Counted from the stretch's first letter, positions 10,089 to 17,988 are shown. The stretch: 63,599 bases of DNA from Pseudomonas gingeri (GCF_013385635.1 NZ_JACAPR010000029.1:1-63599), one strand, 5' to 3'. Numbers and translations are program-made. The notes: a model not told the origin generated them from the sequence alone.

Positions 10089-10487
10089 ATGAAAACGGAA
10101 ATGACGATGTACAAGGTGTTGCTCGATACCGGCGTCTCAGAAGAAATCGCTACTGCGATCCTGGGCGAGTTGAGCATTGAAAAGCATAGGGTTCTGCCCT
10201 TCGAACCCGGCCGCGTGCTGGCCACTCAAGGCGTCAAAAAGCTTGAAAAACAAGGGGTCAACACCCTTCCCTTCCTGATGCTCCATCTGGTCAGTGATGT
10301 GAGCAAATTAAGTGAGCAAGACCAACAGGCTCATGCCCACGCACTGCAAAGTGGCGGTCGGATCATCTCAATCTTCAATGATATCGAAGCCGAGAATGAG
10401 ACCACGCTGTACATCTACACCGCAGGGGACAGAAGCTACACGCTCCTGCTTCTGTCCCAGGACCGTTGGATCATGGACTCAGTCTGA
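10089..10487 (+). CDS. Hypothetical protein with DUF1640-module N-terminus and unrelated body
   Basis: 132 residues. The first ~25 residues (MKTEMTMYKVLLDTGVSEEI onward) match the start of the DUF1640-like proteins at 12277 and 17662, and the whole upstream leader is shared with them. From about residue 30 the sequence is unrelated: no coiled coil or membrane helix, but a soluble alpha/beta-looking domain with a Ser/Thr- and Tyr-rich end. The ribosome site GGAGG lies 5 nt before the ATG. A strong terminator follows at once, so this is a one-gene unit. No function is recognised. The gene looks like a fusion of the leader plus N-terminal cassette to a different protein. Confidence 0.75.
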   Translation: MKTEMTMYKVLLDTGVSEEIATAILGELSIEKHRVLPFEPGRVLATQGVKKLEKQGVNTLPFLMLHLVSDVSKLSEQDQQAHAHALQSGGRIISIFNDIEAENETTLYIYTAGDRSYTLLLLSQDRWIMDSV

Positions 10488-10500
10488 CTGAGGCCCATCA

Positions 10501-10541
10501 ACCGCCGACTCACCTTCACAGGTGAGTCGGCGGTTTTCGTT
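10501..10541 (+). terminator. Rho-independent terminator of the 10089 gene
   Basis: Perfect 14-bp stem (10501-10514 with 10521-10534), six-base loop TTCACA, followed by TTTTCGTT. It lies 13 bp after the stop codon. Confidence 0.9.
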
Positions 10542-10666
10542 CTGAGGAAGGTAGTACCGAGCAGCTTGGCTCGATGCGCTACCGGCCAGCAGCAGGCCTC
10601 TCTGAGGCCCAATAAAACAAGGGGAGCAACGCTCCCCCTCCTGATCCTCGTCGTATCAGCAACGCC

Positions 10667-11218
10667 TCACACCAGCCCCTCGGCGATCCAGCTCTGGACA
10701 AGGCTCCAGACCATCGCTAGGTTCAGCCTCGGTACGCACTCGGTCATCTGCATCGCGACCTTCAGTACGGAGCGTGAATCCTTCAGGTCCGTGTCCAGCT
10801 CCTGTGTCAGGCGCACCCAGTGCTCCCAGAGGCTGATCTCCTCCTGGGAGCCCACCAGGGGCCAGCGGCCCTTGCGATGGGGGATGCCCAACATCGTGCG
10901 GCGGATGGCGACTTCCTTGGCCGACAGGCCGAAAAGCTCCAGAATCATCGGAGAACTGGCGCCCAGGGTGATCGCGCGGCTGATCAGATACTCCTCCTCG
11001 CTGTCCTTGACGTGGCTCAGCAGCCGGTGGACGACCGGACCATTGACCACCACCTTGAACCAGGGCACCGGCGAGTTCACCAGGGCCCCCATGCAATGGG
11101 GATCGATCAGGGTCTGCAGGTCTTTCTCTTCAATGCCCATGGCCAGGCAATTGCGCAACTGGCCGTTCTTGATGTTGTTCATGATCTGAAAGGCGACTGC
11201 CAGATTCAACGGGTGCAT
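10667..11218 (-). CDS. DUF2857 family ICE protein
   Basis: 183 residues beginning MHPLNLAVAFQIMNNIKNG and containing QLRNCLAMGIEEKDLQ. This matches the DUF2857 family (SPI-7 STY4526 type), found almost only in PFGI-1/PAPI/SPI-7-like integrative elements next to the replication-partition genes. The chosen ATG at 11218 has GGAGG seven bases upstream; a GTG at 11233 would add five residues. Its usual neighbours (parB, STY4528-type replication protein) are absent, which fits a broken ICE backbone. Its molecular role is unknown. Confidence 0.75.
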   Translation of the reverse strand: MHPLNLAVAFQIMNNIKNGQLRNCLAMGIEEKDLQTLIDPHCMGALVNSPVPWFKVVVNGPVVHRLLSHVKDSEEEYLISRAITLGASSPMILELFGLSAKEVAIRRTMLGIPHRKGRWPLVGSQEEISLWEHWVRLTQELDTDLKDSRSVLKVAMQMTECVPRLNLAMVWSLVQSWIAEGLV

Positions 11219-11257
11219 ATAAACCTCCACCACTGCGTGATTTGATAAGGGCCGCCG

Positions 11258-11473
11258 TCAGCGACCGATGGCTTTCCAATCCCAGCACTCCACGCAGTCA
11301 GCGTCCTCTGTGCAATGCCGTCCTCGTTGTACCCTCAGTATCTCGACGCCCGCCCAATCATCCAGGCGACAGGCCAGCTCATACAGAAATCCGCGGTTCT
11401 TCAGTTGCTCGGTACTGAGCCTGAGCAGAACCGTGCAGGTGTCTTCGCCCGTGACATCGAAACTCAAATCCAT
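11258..11473 (-). CDS. Small hypothetical protein, 71 aa, upstream of DUF2857
   Basis: Compact acidic protein (MDLSFDVTGEDTCTVLLRL start) with a CTEDADCVECWDW segment that could bind a metal through closely spaced Cys. It is read in the same direction as the DUF2857 gene, which starts 39 bp further on, so the two may form an operon. The coding-like composition supports it as real, but the family is not recognised. Confidence 0.6.
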   Translation of the reverse strand: MDLSFDVTGEDTCTVLLRLSTEQLKNRGFLYELACRLDDWAGVEILRVQRGRHCTEDADCVECWDWKAIGR

Positions 11474-11977
11474 TTGTGGTTCTCCCTGTGGTGGCTATCG
11501 CTTCCGGCGCCAGTGCCGGTGATAACTGAACGGCTAGCGTGAACATTCCTGGGCAGGCTGATGAAACCACTCCTGTGTTTCACCGCCCTCTCCTGCTGCA
11601 CCGCCGCTGAATTCCGTGATGCCTATACATATGTAGTGCTTCAGCCTGGAGATAGCCGTCAGAAAAAGCGCTTCACCAGCAGGAAAAATCAGGCACTGAC
11701 TGTGAGACGCAGGATTGCGCCGGGCATTAGGGGGTTTCGATCAGCCTGCCAGCAGATGCCCCATCCAAAGCAATCGCCGTACCTTACGCAGGGCGCCAGC
11801 GCCGAGAAGCGCAGGCCATGAATACGGCACCCAGGACATGGGCTAGTACAGAGTAAGGGACCAAAACCACACCATGCCGGCACAACTTCGTACACGCTTT
11901 TCGGAGGGGTCTGGTTGGCCCATCCGCCTCATGCCTACGTAGATCAGGGAACCGATGCGGTCGTCATCTTCGCGGTT
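11474..11977. other. Non-coding stretch before leader copy 2
   Basis: About 500 bp in which the available open frames (for example 11561-11821 on the plus strand) lack a ribosome site and protein-like composition. I see no gene, RNA gene or repeat that I can support. Confidence 0.4.
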
Positions 11978-12276
11978 TCAGACAAACGCAGCAGGCTGGC
12001 AAAAGCTTGTTGCAGATGGAGTTTTGACAGGCGTCGGCGGCGGTATTCATTGTGCAGGGGCATACCGCTGGCATTGTCAGCACCCTGCTTACGCAGCCTG
12101 GATCTGAGAGCTGCGATGCGCCATTGCGCATGATCCACGACCCAAGTCGCAGCGCTTCCGGTAGTGCGACTGATCGACTGCCATTGCAGCCGATGGAAGC
12201 ACTGCTGTCGCTTCACTGTTTCCCCCCTACGGGCCTCGCCCGTAGGGCCAGGCCCTCCCAAAAATCTGGAGGTCTG
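11978..12276 (+). repeat. Structured leader repeat, copy 2
   Basis: Same element as 9815-10088, and closest to copy 3 (17358-17661), sharing also the outer segment starting GGTTTCAGACA and AAAAGCTTGTTGCAGATGG. It contains the perfect 10-bp stem CCCTACGGGC / GCCCGTAGGG with loop CTC, and ends in GGAGGTCTG before the ATG at 12277. Confidence 0.88.
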
Positions 12277-12516
12277 ATGAAATTGGAAACGGCTTTGTAC
12301 AAGGCGTTGGTCTCGGCCAACGTTTCGGAAGACAACGCTACCGCCGTCTTAAATGCGCTGGAGGAAGAGATGAGTACAACCCTCGCAACCAAAAATGATA
12401 TGGCTTTGCTTCGTACGGAAATCGTCGCTCTGGAGCTCAAGCTCACCATACGCATGGGTCTCATGCTGTCTGCCTTTGCAGGCATCGTGTTGGGTGGCAT
12501 GAAGTACCTCATCTAA
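12277..12516 (+). CDS. DUF1640-like coiled-coil protein with C-terminal membrane helix (79 aa)
   Basis: Begins MKLETALYKALVSANVSED, then a heptad-type segment (STTLATKNDMALLRTEI, LELKLTIRM) and a single C-terminal hydrophobic helix (LMLSAFAGIVLGGMKYLI). This layout (short helical head, LATKxDLxxLRxEL coiled coil, C-terminal membrane anchor) is that of the bacterial DUF1640/CCDC90-like proteins, whose function is unknown. The coiled coil is much shorter than in the copy at 17662. It is expressed from leader copy 2, and a partial tandem duplicate follows 7 bp later. Confidence 0.75.
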   Translation: MKLETALYKALVSANVSEDNATAVLNALEEEMSTTLATKNDMALLRTEIVALELKLTIRMGLMLSAFAGIVLGGMKYLI

Positions 12517-12523
12517 AAATGCG

Positions 12524-12715
12524 TTGGAGGAAGAGATGAGTACAACCCTCGCAACCAAAAATGATGTGGCCTTACTTCGTACGGAGATGAAGGCAGTGCG
12601 CGCCGAAATGGTCGCGGCTTGCTCTCAACTGGAGGTCAAGCTCACCGTGCGCATGGGCATCATGCTGTCTGCCTTTGCAGGCATCGTGTTGGGTGGCATG
12701 AAGTACCTGATCTAA
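12524..12715 (+). CDS. Partial tandem duplicate of the DUF1640-like gene
   Basis: The segment from 12518 repeats 12350-12516 almost exactly (GAGGAAGAGATGAGTACAAC and the codons after it) but carries ~30 extra bp in the coiled coil. It lacks the leader, the ribosome site and the first ~25 codons. Translation could start at TTG 12524 or ATG 12536. The product would be a bare coiled coil plus membrane anchor (EVKLTVRM ... GGMKYLI), 59-63 residues. It may be a functional short form, a decoy subunit, or merely duplication debris. The few differences from the first copy include silent changes, so it is not brand new. Confidence 0.5.
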   Translation: MEEEMSTTLATKNDVALLRTEMKAVRAEMVAACSQLEVKLTVRMGIMLSAFAGIVLGGMKYLI

Positions 12716-12726
12716 ACCGTCATCGC

Positions 12727-12806
12727 TGTACCTACCCACGCGGGGAACTCATCCCCGCCGGGCGAAGTGTTCTCCGCGTTCCGCTTTGTGAACCAGGAGA
12801 ATCGCC
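12727..12806 (+). repeat. Second conserved leader, copy A
   Basis: An ~80-bp segment with GTACCTACCCACGCGGGGAA, hairpin GCGGGGA...TCCCCGC, then GGGCGAAGTGTTCTCCGCGT and an ACCAGGAGA ribosome site. It is nearly identical to 17989-18067. It links the DUF1640-like genes to the gene behind them in both module copies, so it is probably a translational or attenuation leader of that second gene. Confidence 0.75.
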
Positions 12807-13454
12807 ATGGAAAAAATACTGGGCCTTTTGCGTCAATTTCCCTTTGTCCGCAACCCCTACTCGCCTCATTCGTTTGTGCGTCTGGATGCGTTCCAAAAGC
12901 AGTTCACCATCGTCTGTTCGGGCGTGATGAATGTGCCGAATAAAGCGCCAGGTATCGGATACCGCCAGACCACGAGTGAATACATCGTGGGCTACTGTAG
13001 CCTGATCGAGGATGCCATCCGGCTCTGCACGTCACGGTTCTACGACCTGTATGCCTACTCACAGATCGAGACAGCGGCTTCCTTTGAACCGCGCATGATT
13101 GAGATCTACTACACCGGCGCCCACGCCTACCCGCTGGGTGCACCGCCCTCAACCATCAGTGCTGAACGCGTACTGAAGGGCTTTATCGGCGAGCACGAAG
13201 TTGTCTGGTATCGCCCCTCTGCCGTGGTAGATGAAATTTCTGCACTCGCAGAATGGATGGAGAACTTTCACAACCAGGTGTGCGAGCAGATGACCTCGGG
13301 CGATGTGGATGTCGCCCGGGATGCTCGTAGAGAAGCGCGAGAGCTGAACGACTTTTTCATTTCGCTGAAATGGAGGCCATTCGTGCTCAAGGCGCTCAAT
13401 CAAACCGGTGCCACCTGCTCGGCAGGCCCGCGCCCCGCCTTCGGTGGTGATTGA
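12807..13454 (+). CDS. Conserved hypothetical protein of duplicated module (215 aa)
   Basis: Paralogue of the product at 18381-19010. Shared blocks are FPFVRNPYxPxSxxRLDA, QFTIVCxGVxxxP, SEYxxGxxxLIEDAI and EIYYTGAxAY, with a C-terminal ARxARREARELxxFxISxxWR block. It is a soluble, non-membrane protein of unknown family. The ACCAGGAGA ribosome site is six bases before ATG. It follows the DUF1640-like genes and a shared leader, and a terminator lies ~65 bp downstream, so leader copy 2 to 13543 reads as one transcription unit. Pairing with a membrane-anchored coiled-coil protein in both copies suggests the two products act together, but no function can be assigned. Confidence 0.8.
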   Translation: MEKILGLLRQFPFVRNPYSPHSFVRLDAFQKQFTIVCSGVMNVPNKAPGIGYRQTTSEYIVGYCSLIEDAIRLCTSRFYDLYAYSQIETAASFEPRMIEIYYTGAHAYPLGAPPSTISAERVLKGFIGEHEVVWYRPSAVVDEISALAEWMENFHNQVCEQMTSGDVDVARDARREARELNDFFISLKWRPFVLKALNQTGATCSAGPRPAFGGD

Positions 13455-13516
13455 ATAATCGCTGCCGCAAAGAAACTCGTTCGGGCCACATACCTGACCT
13501 ACTGCAACACCTCACC

Positions 13517-13741
13517 TCAGCCCGACTCTGTCGGGCTTTTTCTTGGGCTCTCTCTTCCTGCCCCCCTCATCGCATCGATGATCCCACTCCATGGAGGCTG
13601 CGCTTCACTCGCCTCGGGATCCAGGAACACACCCCACGCAGCCATCGCGAGCCGTAGGGACTCACGGTGTGACATGGTGAGTAATTGCATGGACTTGACC
13701 AGTCGTTTGCATCGGGCGTGCCCCGTGCACTCGATCTCCAT
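13517..13741 (-). CDS. Possible small ORF (74 aa), weak
   Basis: MEIECTGHARCKRLVKSMQL start with a protein-like middle (SHRESLRLAMAAWGVFLDPE). It has no clear ribosome site and its end overlaps the terminator at 13519-13543. Reported as a possibility; it could equally be a chance frame. Confidence 0.25.
   Translation of the reverse strand: MEIECTGHARCKRLVKSMQLLTMSHRESLRLAMAAWGVFLDPEASEAQPPWSGIIDAMRGAGRESPRKSPTESG
13519..13543 (+). terminator. Terminator of the first duplicated module
   Basis: AGCCCGA-CTCTG-TCGGGCT followed by TTTTTC. The same stem sequence recurs at 19439-19464 behind the second module, so terminator and module were copied together or exchange sequence. Confidence 0.85.
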
Positions 13742-14018
13742 GGTTTGCTGGACTCGACCCAAAGCAAACGGTGGCGAGACGACGCTCAACCGGCCGCAGT
13801 CGCCATACCATGTGGAAGCATTTATAGAGTTCTTATTGAAGGTTACCCGGACAGCGCCAACGTCCAAACGGCGTTGGCTACTTTTGATCATCCAAAGCTC
13901 TGAGCGAAGAAAGGGGGCGTGCCCAAAGTAAGAAGAGTATCTGCTAGTGGTAGGGGTTTCCGGGCGACGACAGGGGATACGTGGGCTATACGTCGAGCTA
14001 ACGAAAGCGAGCGTGCGC
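13742..14018. other. Non-coding stretch, nothing recognised
   Basis: Between the weak ORF and the DUF5710 gene. The open frames on both strands look like chance. No repeat or RNA feature is seen. Confidence 0.35.
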
Positions 14019-14696
14019 CTAGGGCCGCTCACGCAACTGCATCCAGTCGAAGAAATCCTCACTAGCGAAGCCAATCCCACAGTTGGCGTCAAACCGCTCG
14101 TCTATTCTTACCAGAATCATCTTGCTGGCCTGCTCTGGGGACACCGGAACGAAAGCCCCTCCTGGCTCAGCGTGCATAAAGTAATCTCCCAGCTTCGCCC
14201 CACAATGCTCACAGTGATTCATGAAGTACCGGTGACCAGCAGCTTTACTGTATGCCAGCTTGAAGTTGCCTGTGAAGCGGCAGATCTGTTTTGAGACAGC
14301 TGGGGACATGCTATGGACACTGCCCACCGTGCCGCGATATTCGTTGCATCGCCACTCACCCAGGTTGCTTGTCAGTTCAAACTCTACTTCCTCATCGTAC
14401 ACGTACTCAAATTCCTCGTGCGCCTCTGGAAGCATGAATGCGAATACACGAGTTATATTGGAACATCCCCAGCATCCCGAGGTCGACTCAACCACGTAGT
14501 AGTAGGGCGATCTGACTTCAAATTCAGGTTTGTGCTCCAGATCGGACTTGTCTGGTTTCGGCAGCCAACGGACGAGAGCACCCACTGCCACGCCCTCTGG
14601 AACGTACCAGGTCTTCAAGCTCGGGTCCCATTTAGCGCCTAGGGATTTCGCTTCGTCTTTCTCTGAAAAGGGTACAACCAAATCAATCCTTGCCAT
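14019..14696 (-). CDS. DUF5710 domain protein with Cys-rich C-terminal region
   Basis: 225 residues. The N-terminal ~45 residues (RIDLVVPFSEKDEAKSLGAK, WDPSLKTWYVPEG) match the DUF5710 module, seen in plasmid/ICE DNA-primase- and nuclease-type proteins and thought to bind nucleic acid. Downstream are CWGC and CEHCGAKLGD, which could form a zinc site, and a further conserved-looking region. ATG at 14696 is preferred because GGAAGAAG lies just upstream; eight further residues are possible from 14720. It sits 61 bp downstream of the membrane partner of the YejK-like pair, on the same strand, and may belong to that unit. Confidence 0.7.
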   Translation of the reverse strand: MARIDLVVPFSEKDEAKSLGAKWDPSLKTWYVPEGVAVGALVRWLPKPDKSDLEHKPEFEVRSPYYYVVESTSGCWGCSNITRVFAFMLPEAHEEFEYVYDEEVEFELTSNLGEWRCNEYRGTVGSVHSMSPAVSKQICRFTGNFKLAYSKAAGHRYFMNHCEHCGAKLGDYFMHAEPGGAFVPVSPEQASKMILVRIDERFDANCGIGFASEDFFDWMQLRERP

Positions 14697-14756
14697 TCTT
14701 CTTCCATTTTCTTTAATCACTCTGCCTGCTAAGCAAGCATTATCTGCAATATCCGA

Positions 14757-15887
14757 CTAAATAGTCTCCAGGGAGCGCTTAAGCAGGATCGCGCTTATCA
14801 ATAAAAATATTAGGCAGCACACGCGAGTCAGGACACCAAGCCTGGACTTAGCCGATTTAGAGGACGTTGAAAGCTTTTTGCGAGACTCCTCGATTTTCTC
14901 CTGAATCTCTTCGACACCTACAACGATATGATCGTACTTTTTGGTGGAGCGTTCGAACTCTTCTGTTAGCAGGTTGATATGGCTGACGACATTGTTGTTC
15001 AAAGAAACAATCATCCAGGTCGAGATGAACAGACCTACCAGTATGACCAGGTAATCCCACGCAGTCGTAGCTGGTCTTAAAATGGCCCCAGCTGCCACGA
15101 TACCACCTGGCACGGCAAACGCTTTTGTTTGCTGTGCCATGATAGCTTCTTGCACTTTTCCTAAAAAATTAACGCAATCGCTTTCGATTTCAGTCAAGAT
15201 TTTATTAACTGAAAACTTGCTGACGTAAACCTTGTAGCGCTCGTTGTACTTTTTGTAAAATTTAGAGACGGACTCCATTATCAAGCGGATGTTGCAGTCC
15301 TTCTCATCCTTCAAGAAATCCGTCAGCGTCTCACGCATGACGTGACGACGCTCTTCGCAATGAACATCTTCATCGGCCATCACCGCCGAACGCATTGTTT
15401 GAGCGTCTTTTAAATTTTTCTCGCTCACATCGATAGCCAACAACTCATCACTGGTCATCAGGTAAGAAATTTCAAGCTTTGTAAGGAGTGATTCTTTCGA
15501 GCTGAAGAAAATATACTTGTGGACTTGCCGGTCATCACCTTCGCTATGGCAGAGCGTTCTGAGGGTTTCTCTAAGCAAAAAATACAGGTCTAGCGACCGG
15601 GAAACAGATGCCTGCTGATCGTCATCCATGCCGATAATATAGACATGTTCAGGCCTTTTGCTGCGCGTCCGTATTGCGTGCCACATGGCCTCGGAGCTAG
15701 CAAAGAAAGGCACGTAGCCATCATCCCAAAGTGAGGATTCCCAGAGATAAAGATCGGTGCCAATCAGCTCCAAATTTTCGGGGGTATGGCAGCCGTAGGC
15801 TTTGAGGAACGCATGCACCTCTTCCATATCGAGCGACTGCGCGTTTAGGATGAGCTCGTCATCATCCAGCGATATGCGATCAAACAT
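14757..15887 (-). CDS. Membrane partner of YejK-like protein, copy 1 (376 aa)
   Basis: A soluble N-terminal half (to about residue 175) is followed by a long helical segment and a hydrophobic pair around residues 262-300 (AVPGGIVAAGAIL, YLVILVGLFISTWMIV). A charged coiled-coil stretch comes next, then a last hydrophobic helix at the C-terminus (VLTRVCCLIFLLISAILL). It resembles the product at 36809-38071 in layout and in patchy similarity (YKVYVSKFSVNKILTEIE with LQTYVYSFSFEKARRELA). Its start overlaps the end of the YejK-like gene by 8 bp, so the two are translationally coupled. The family is not recognised. The layout suggests a membrane-anchored effector or signal-coupled subunit. Confidence 0.8.
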   Translation of the reverse strand: MFDRISLDDDELILNAQSLDMEEVHAFLKAYGCHTPENLELIGTDLYLWESSLWDDGYVPFFASSEAMWHAIRTRSKRPEHVYIIGMDDDQQASVSRSLDLYFLLRETLRTLCHSEGDDRQVHKYIFFSSKESLLTKLEISYLMTSDELLAIDVSEKNLKDAQTMRSAVMADEDVHCEERRHVMRETLTDFLKDEKDCNIRLIMESVSKFYKKYNERYKVYVSKFSVNKILTEIESDCVNFLGKVQEAIMAQQTKAFAVPGGIVAAGAILRPATTAWDYLVILVGLFISTWMIVSLNNNVVSHINLLTEEFERSTKKYDHIVVGVEEIQEKIEESRKKLSTSSKSAKSRLGVLTRVCCLIFLLISAILLKRSLETI

Positions 15888-17181
15888 CTTCGGAGGCCGA
15901 GGACGGATTGTCAGCGTTGATACTTCTCAACTGGTTCGATACCTCAATTGGAAGCTTGACCTTCAGATATACGAAATCCTTGTCGACGCTTAGGTCTGCG
16001 TCACTCTTGTCGACGGCCACGGCATCCAGCTTGAAACGCCCCGAAAACTCCCCTGATGGGAGCTTGAGATCGACATAAGCGATGCTTTTGGCGGTGACAC
16101 CGGAGGGCTGGAACTCTTCGCTCACTTTGAAACGATCAGAGTTTTCTGAGATGAATTTGATGAGGCCGCCATGGTGAGACGAGTCTTCTTTCAGGCACTT
16201 GTTGATGACGTGCTGAACTTCTGACAGGTGTATGCGTTCGCCTGCTTTATTTTCAATGTAATCAACGACGCGCTTATGGATTGTGCGTCGTTCTGATGCC
16301 GTCAGGGAGTTCGCCTCTTCTTGGAAATACGCAACTAGGGCATTTTTTAAGTTGTCGACACACACCTTTCCGGGAATGGAGTCTGAGCAACCCAAAGCAG
16401 CGGTGAAGAACTCGCTCTTTGAATTCCCTTTAATAAAATAAAGGTAGGAATCACCCGTATTCTGCGGGAAGCCTTTTCTGAACTCTGTCAAATCCATGCA
16501 CGCAGCTTGGCGGAAGTCCTGAAGGTTCAGGCTTTCTGTGTCCTTCGGGTTGAGGTTGCTGTCATTGTCGAAGTCATAACCAGCTTTTTTACCCAACATA
16601 ACAATTAAGAGATGGTCCACCTGACGGTGGTCTTGGTAGTGTGAAAATACTACATAACCTTCACTTAGTGAGCGACGGGCCGGGTCGTTTGCCTCGTCGC
16701 ACAGTTGCGTCATGATACCATTAACGAAAGCATCGAATTTCAAATCGCTGGCATATTTTGAAAAGTTAGCAGCAGCCGAGAGCATATTCGGGTCCACGTA
16801 TCCGTAGATCCTCCCGCTCTTGGAAAATTTCTTACCGATAAAATTGACGAAATCAACGCACACGGGGGATTTCAGGTCCCAGTTGCTTCCCTTATTGCTA
16901 TCGTAGAACGTCAGGCCGCCAAGCGTTTTCTTGAAAAACTTCGCGGCACACGCGTTCAGCACAACGAGCGGTTTCACCTCAGGTTTCGGGGCCTCTGCTT
17001 CAGGGGGCGTTTGAGGTAAAGTTGATACGCGATCGTCCATGATAGTTTCGTCCGTAGTGACTAGAAATACTGACCGCTTTGACGTCAGCTGCAAACCTTG
17101 GATGATAGCATAATGAAGGCACTCCAAGTAAGTAACCCTACCTCTCAAGACTAGCAGGTCAGAGCGCCCACTTTTGGGCAC
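15880..17181 (-). CDS. YejK/NdpA-family nucleoid-associated-like protein, copy 1
   Basis: 433 residues from a GTG at 17181. The region LHYAIIQGL aligns with the AIIHSF start of YejK-type proteins, so a TTG 18 codons in may be the true start. Hallmarks include a middle SxGYVVFSHYQ / LLIVML strand pair, LNLQDFRQAACMDLTEFR, and DSYLYFIKGNSKSEFFTAALGC, which is the YxxFxxGR-xxxxxYFxxxLGC-like block of NdpA/YejK. The house-keeping E. coli YejK is 335 residues and stands alone. This one is longer, has an insertion rich in Pro/Glu near its N-terminus, and is fused by overlap to a membrane-protein gene, so it is probably a specialised accessory paralogue. DNA binding is inferred from the family. Confidence 0.8.
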   Translation of the reverse strand: MPKSGRSDLLVLRGRVTYLECLHYAIIQGLQLTSKRSVFLVTTDETIMDDRVSTLPQTPPEAEAPKPEVKPLVVLNACAAKFFKKTLGGLTFYDSNKGSNWDLKSPVCVDFVNFIGKKFSKSGRIYGYVDPNMLSAAANFSKYASDLKFDAFVNGIMTQLCDEANDPARRSLSEGYVVFSHYQDHRQVDHLLIVMLGKKAGYDFDNDSNLNPKDTESLNLQDFRQAACMDLTEFRKGFPQNTGDSYLYFIKGNSKSEFFTAALGCSDSIPGKVCVDNLKNALVAYFQEEANSLTASERRTIHKRVVDYIENKAGERIHLSEVQHVINKCLKEDSSHHGGLIKFISENSDRFKVSEEFQPSGVTAKSIAYVDLKLPSGEFSGRFKLDAVAVDKSDADLSVDKDFVYLKVKLPIEVSNQLRSINADNPSSASEDV

Positions 17182-17357
17182 TCCAGAAAGTCCATACTCA
17201 ACCCTTATCGCATACGGCCGCTTCGCTTTCGAACGAACTCGACTCGTTGTTCTAGGCCTGCAATCGCGTATTTTCTGATCTCTATTTCAGTACTACCTGA
17301 TAAACGAACCTGTACGAATCCTACGCTAAACATGGGACTGGATTAGTAGTCGCACTC

Positions 17358-17661
17358 CAGGTTTCAGACAGATGCGGCAGGTCAGCAAAAGCTTGTTGCA
17401 GATGGGGCTTTGACAGGCGCCGGCGACGTTATTCATTGTGCAGGGGCATACCGCTGGCATTGTCAGCACCCTGCCATGCAGCCTGGATCTGAGAGCTGCG
17501 ATGCGCCATTGCGCATGATCCACAACCTCAGGTCGCAGCGCTTCCGGTAGTGCGACTGATCGACTGCCATTGCAGCCGATGGAAGCACTGCTGTTGCACC
17601 ACCTTTTCCCCCTACGGGCCTTGCCCGTAGGGCCAGGCCCTCCACAAAACTCGGAGGTCTG
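17358..17661 (+). repeat. Structured leader repeat, copy 3
   Basis: Very like copy 2 throughout, including the outer GGTTTCAGACA, AAAAGCTTGTTGCAGATGG, the GCGCCATTGCGCATGATCCA palindrome region and the CCCTACGGGC-CTT-GCCCGTAGGG hairpin, then GGAGGTCTG before the ATG at 17662. With 17182-17357, which holds the divergent promoter region of the YejK-like gene, it fills the gap between the two transcription units. Confidence 0.88.
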
Positions 17662-17979
17662 ATGAAATTGGAAATGGCTTTATACAAGGCGTTGGTCGCG
17701 GCCAACGTCAAAGAAGAACACGCGACTGCAGTCATTGACGCACTGGAGAAAGAAATGAGTTCAGTTCTTGCTACCAAAGCTGATGTCCTGGCACTGCGCA
17801 CCGAATTGAAAGCCGATGTCTCCGAGCTTCGTATCGAGCTGAAGGCCGAGATCAAAACGCTTCACACTGAAATGGGTGCCATGGGTCACAAGCTTCAGCT
17901 ACGGCTCTTCCAAGCGGTCGGTGCCATGGGGACGGCAATCGTCGGAATGATGTTTGCCGGATTTAGGTACCTCACCTAA
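17662..17979 (+). CDS. DUF1640-like coiled-coil membrane-anchored protein (105 aa)
   Basis: Head MKLEMALYKALVAANVKEEH, a long heptad region (LATKADVLALRTELKADVSE, LRIELKAEIKTLHTEM) and a C-terminal hydrophobic anchor (AVGAMGTAIVGMMFAGFRYLT). The architecture is typical of DUF1640/CCDC90-like bacterial proteins, which are predicted to form trimeric or tetrameric coiled coils attached to the membrane. It is the full-length relative of the shortened copies at 12277 and 12524. Expressed from leader copy 3, GGAGG 5 nt before ATG. Confidence 0.8.
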   Translation: MKLEMALYKALVAANVKEEHATAVIDALEKEMSSVLATKADVLALRTELKADVSELRIELKAEIKTLHTEMGAMGHKLQLRLFQAVGAMGTAIVGMMFAGFRYLT

Positions 17980-17988
17980 TACCCTCTG

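Noticed and set aside
11561..11821. 86-codon plus-strand frame
   Set aside because: No ribosome site, unlikely composition, and no neighbour with which it would fit.
12727..12780. Sequence resembling a type I-E CRISPR repeat (CCCACGCGGGGAAC)
   Set aside because: It occurs once here and once at 17989, 5 kb apart, as part of a longer leader. No spacer array or cas gene is present.
13742..14092. N-terminal extension of a 191-codon minus-strand frame
   Set aside because: The upstream part overlaps the DUF5710 gene end and is not protein-like; only the last 74 codons were kept, as a weak ORF.
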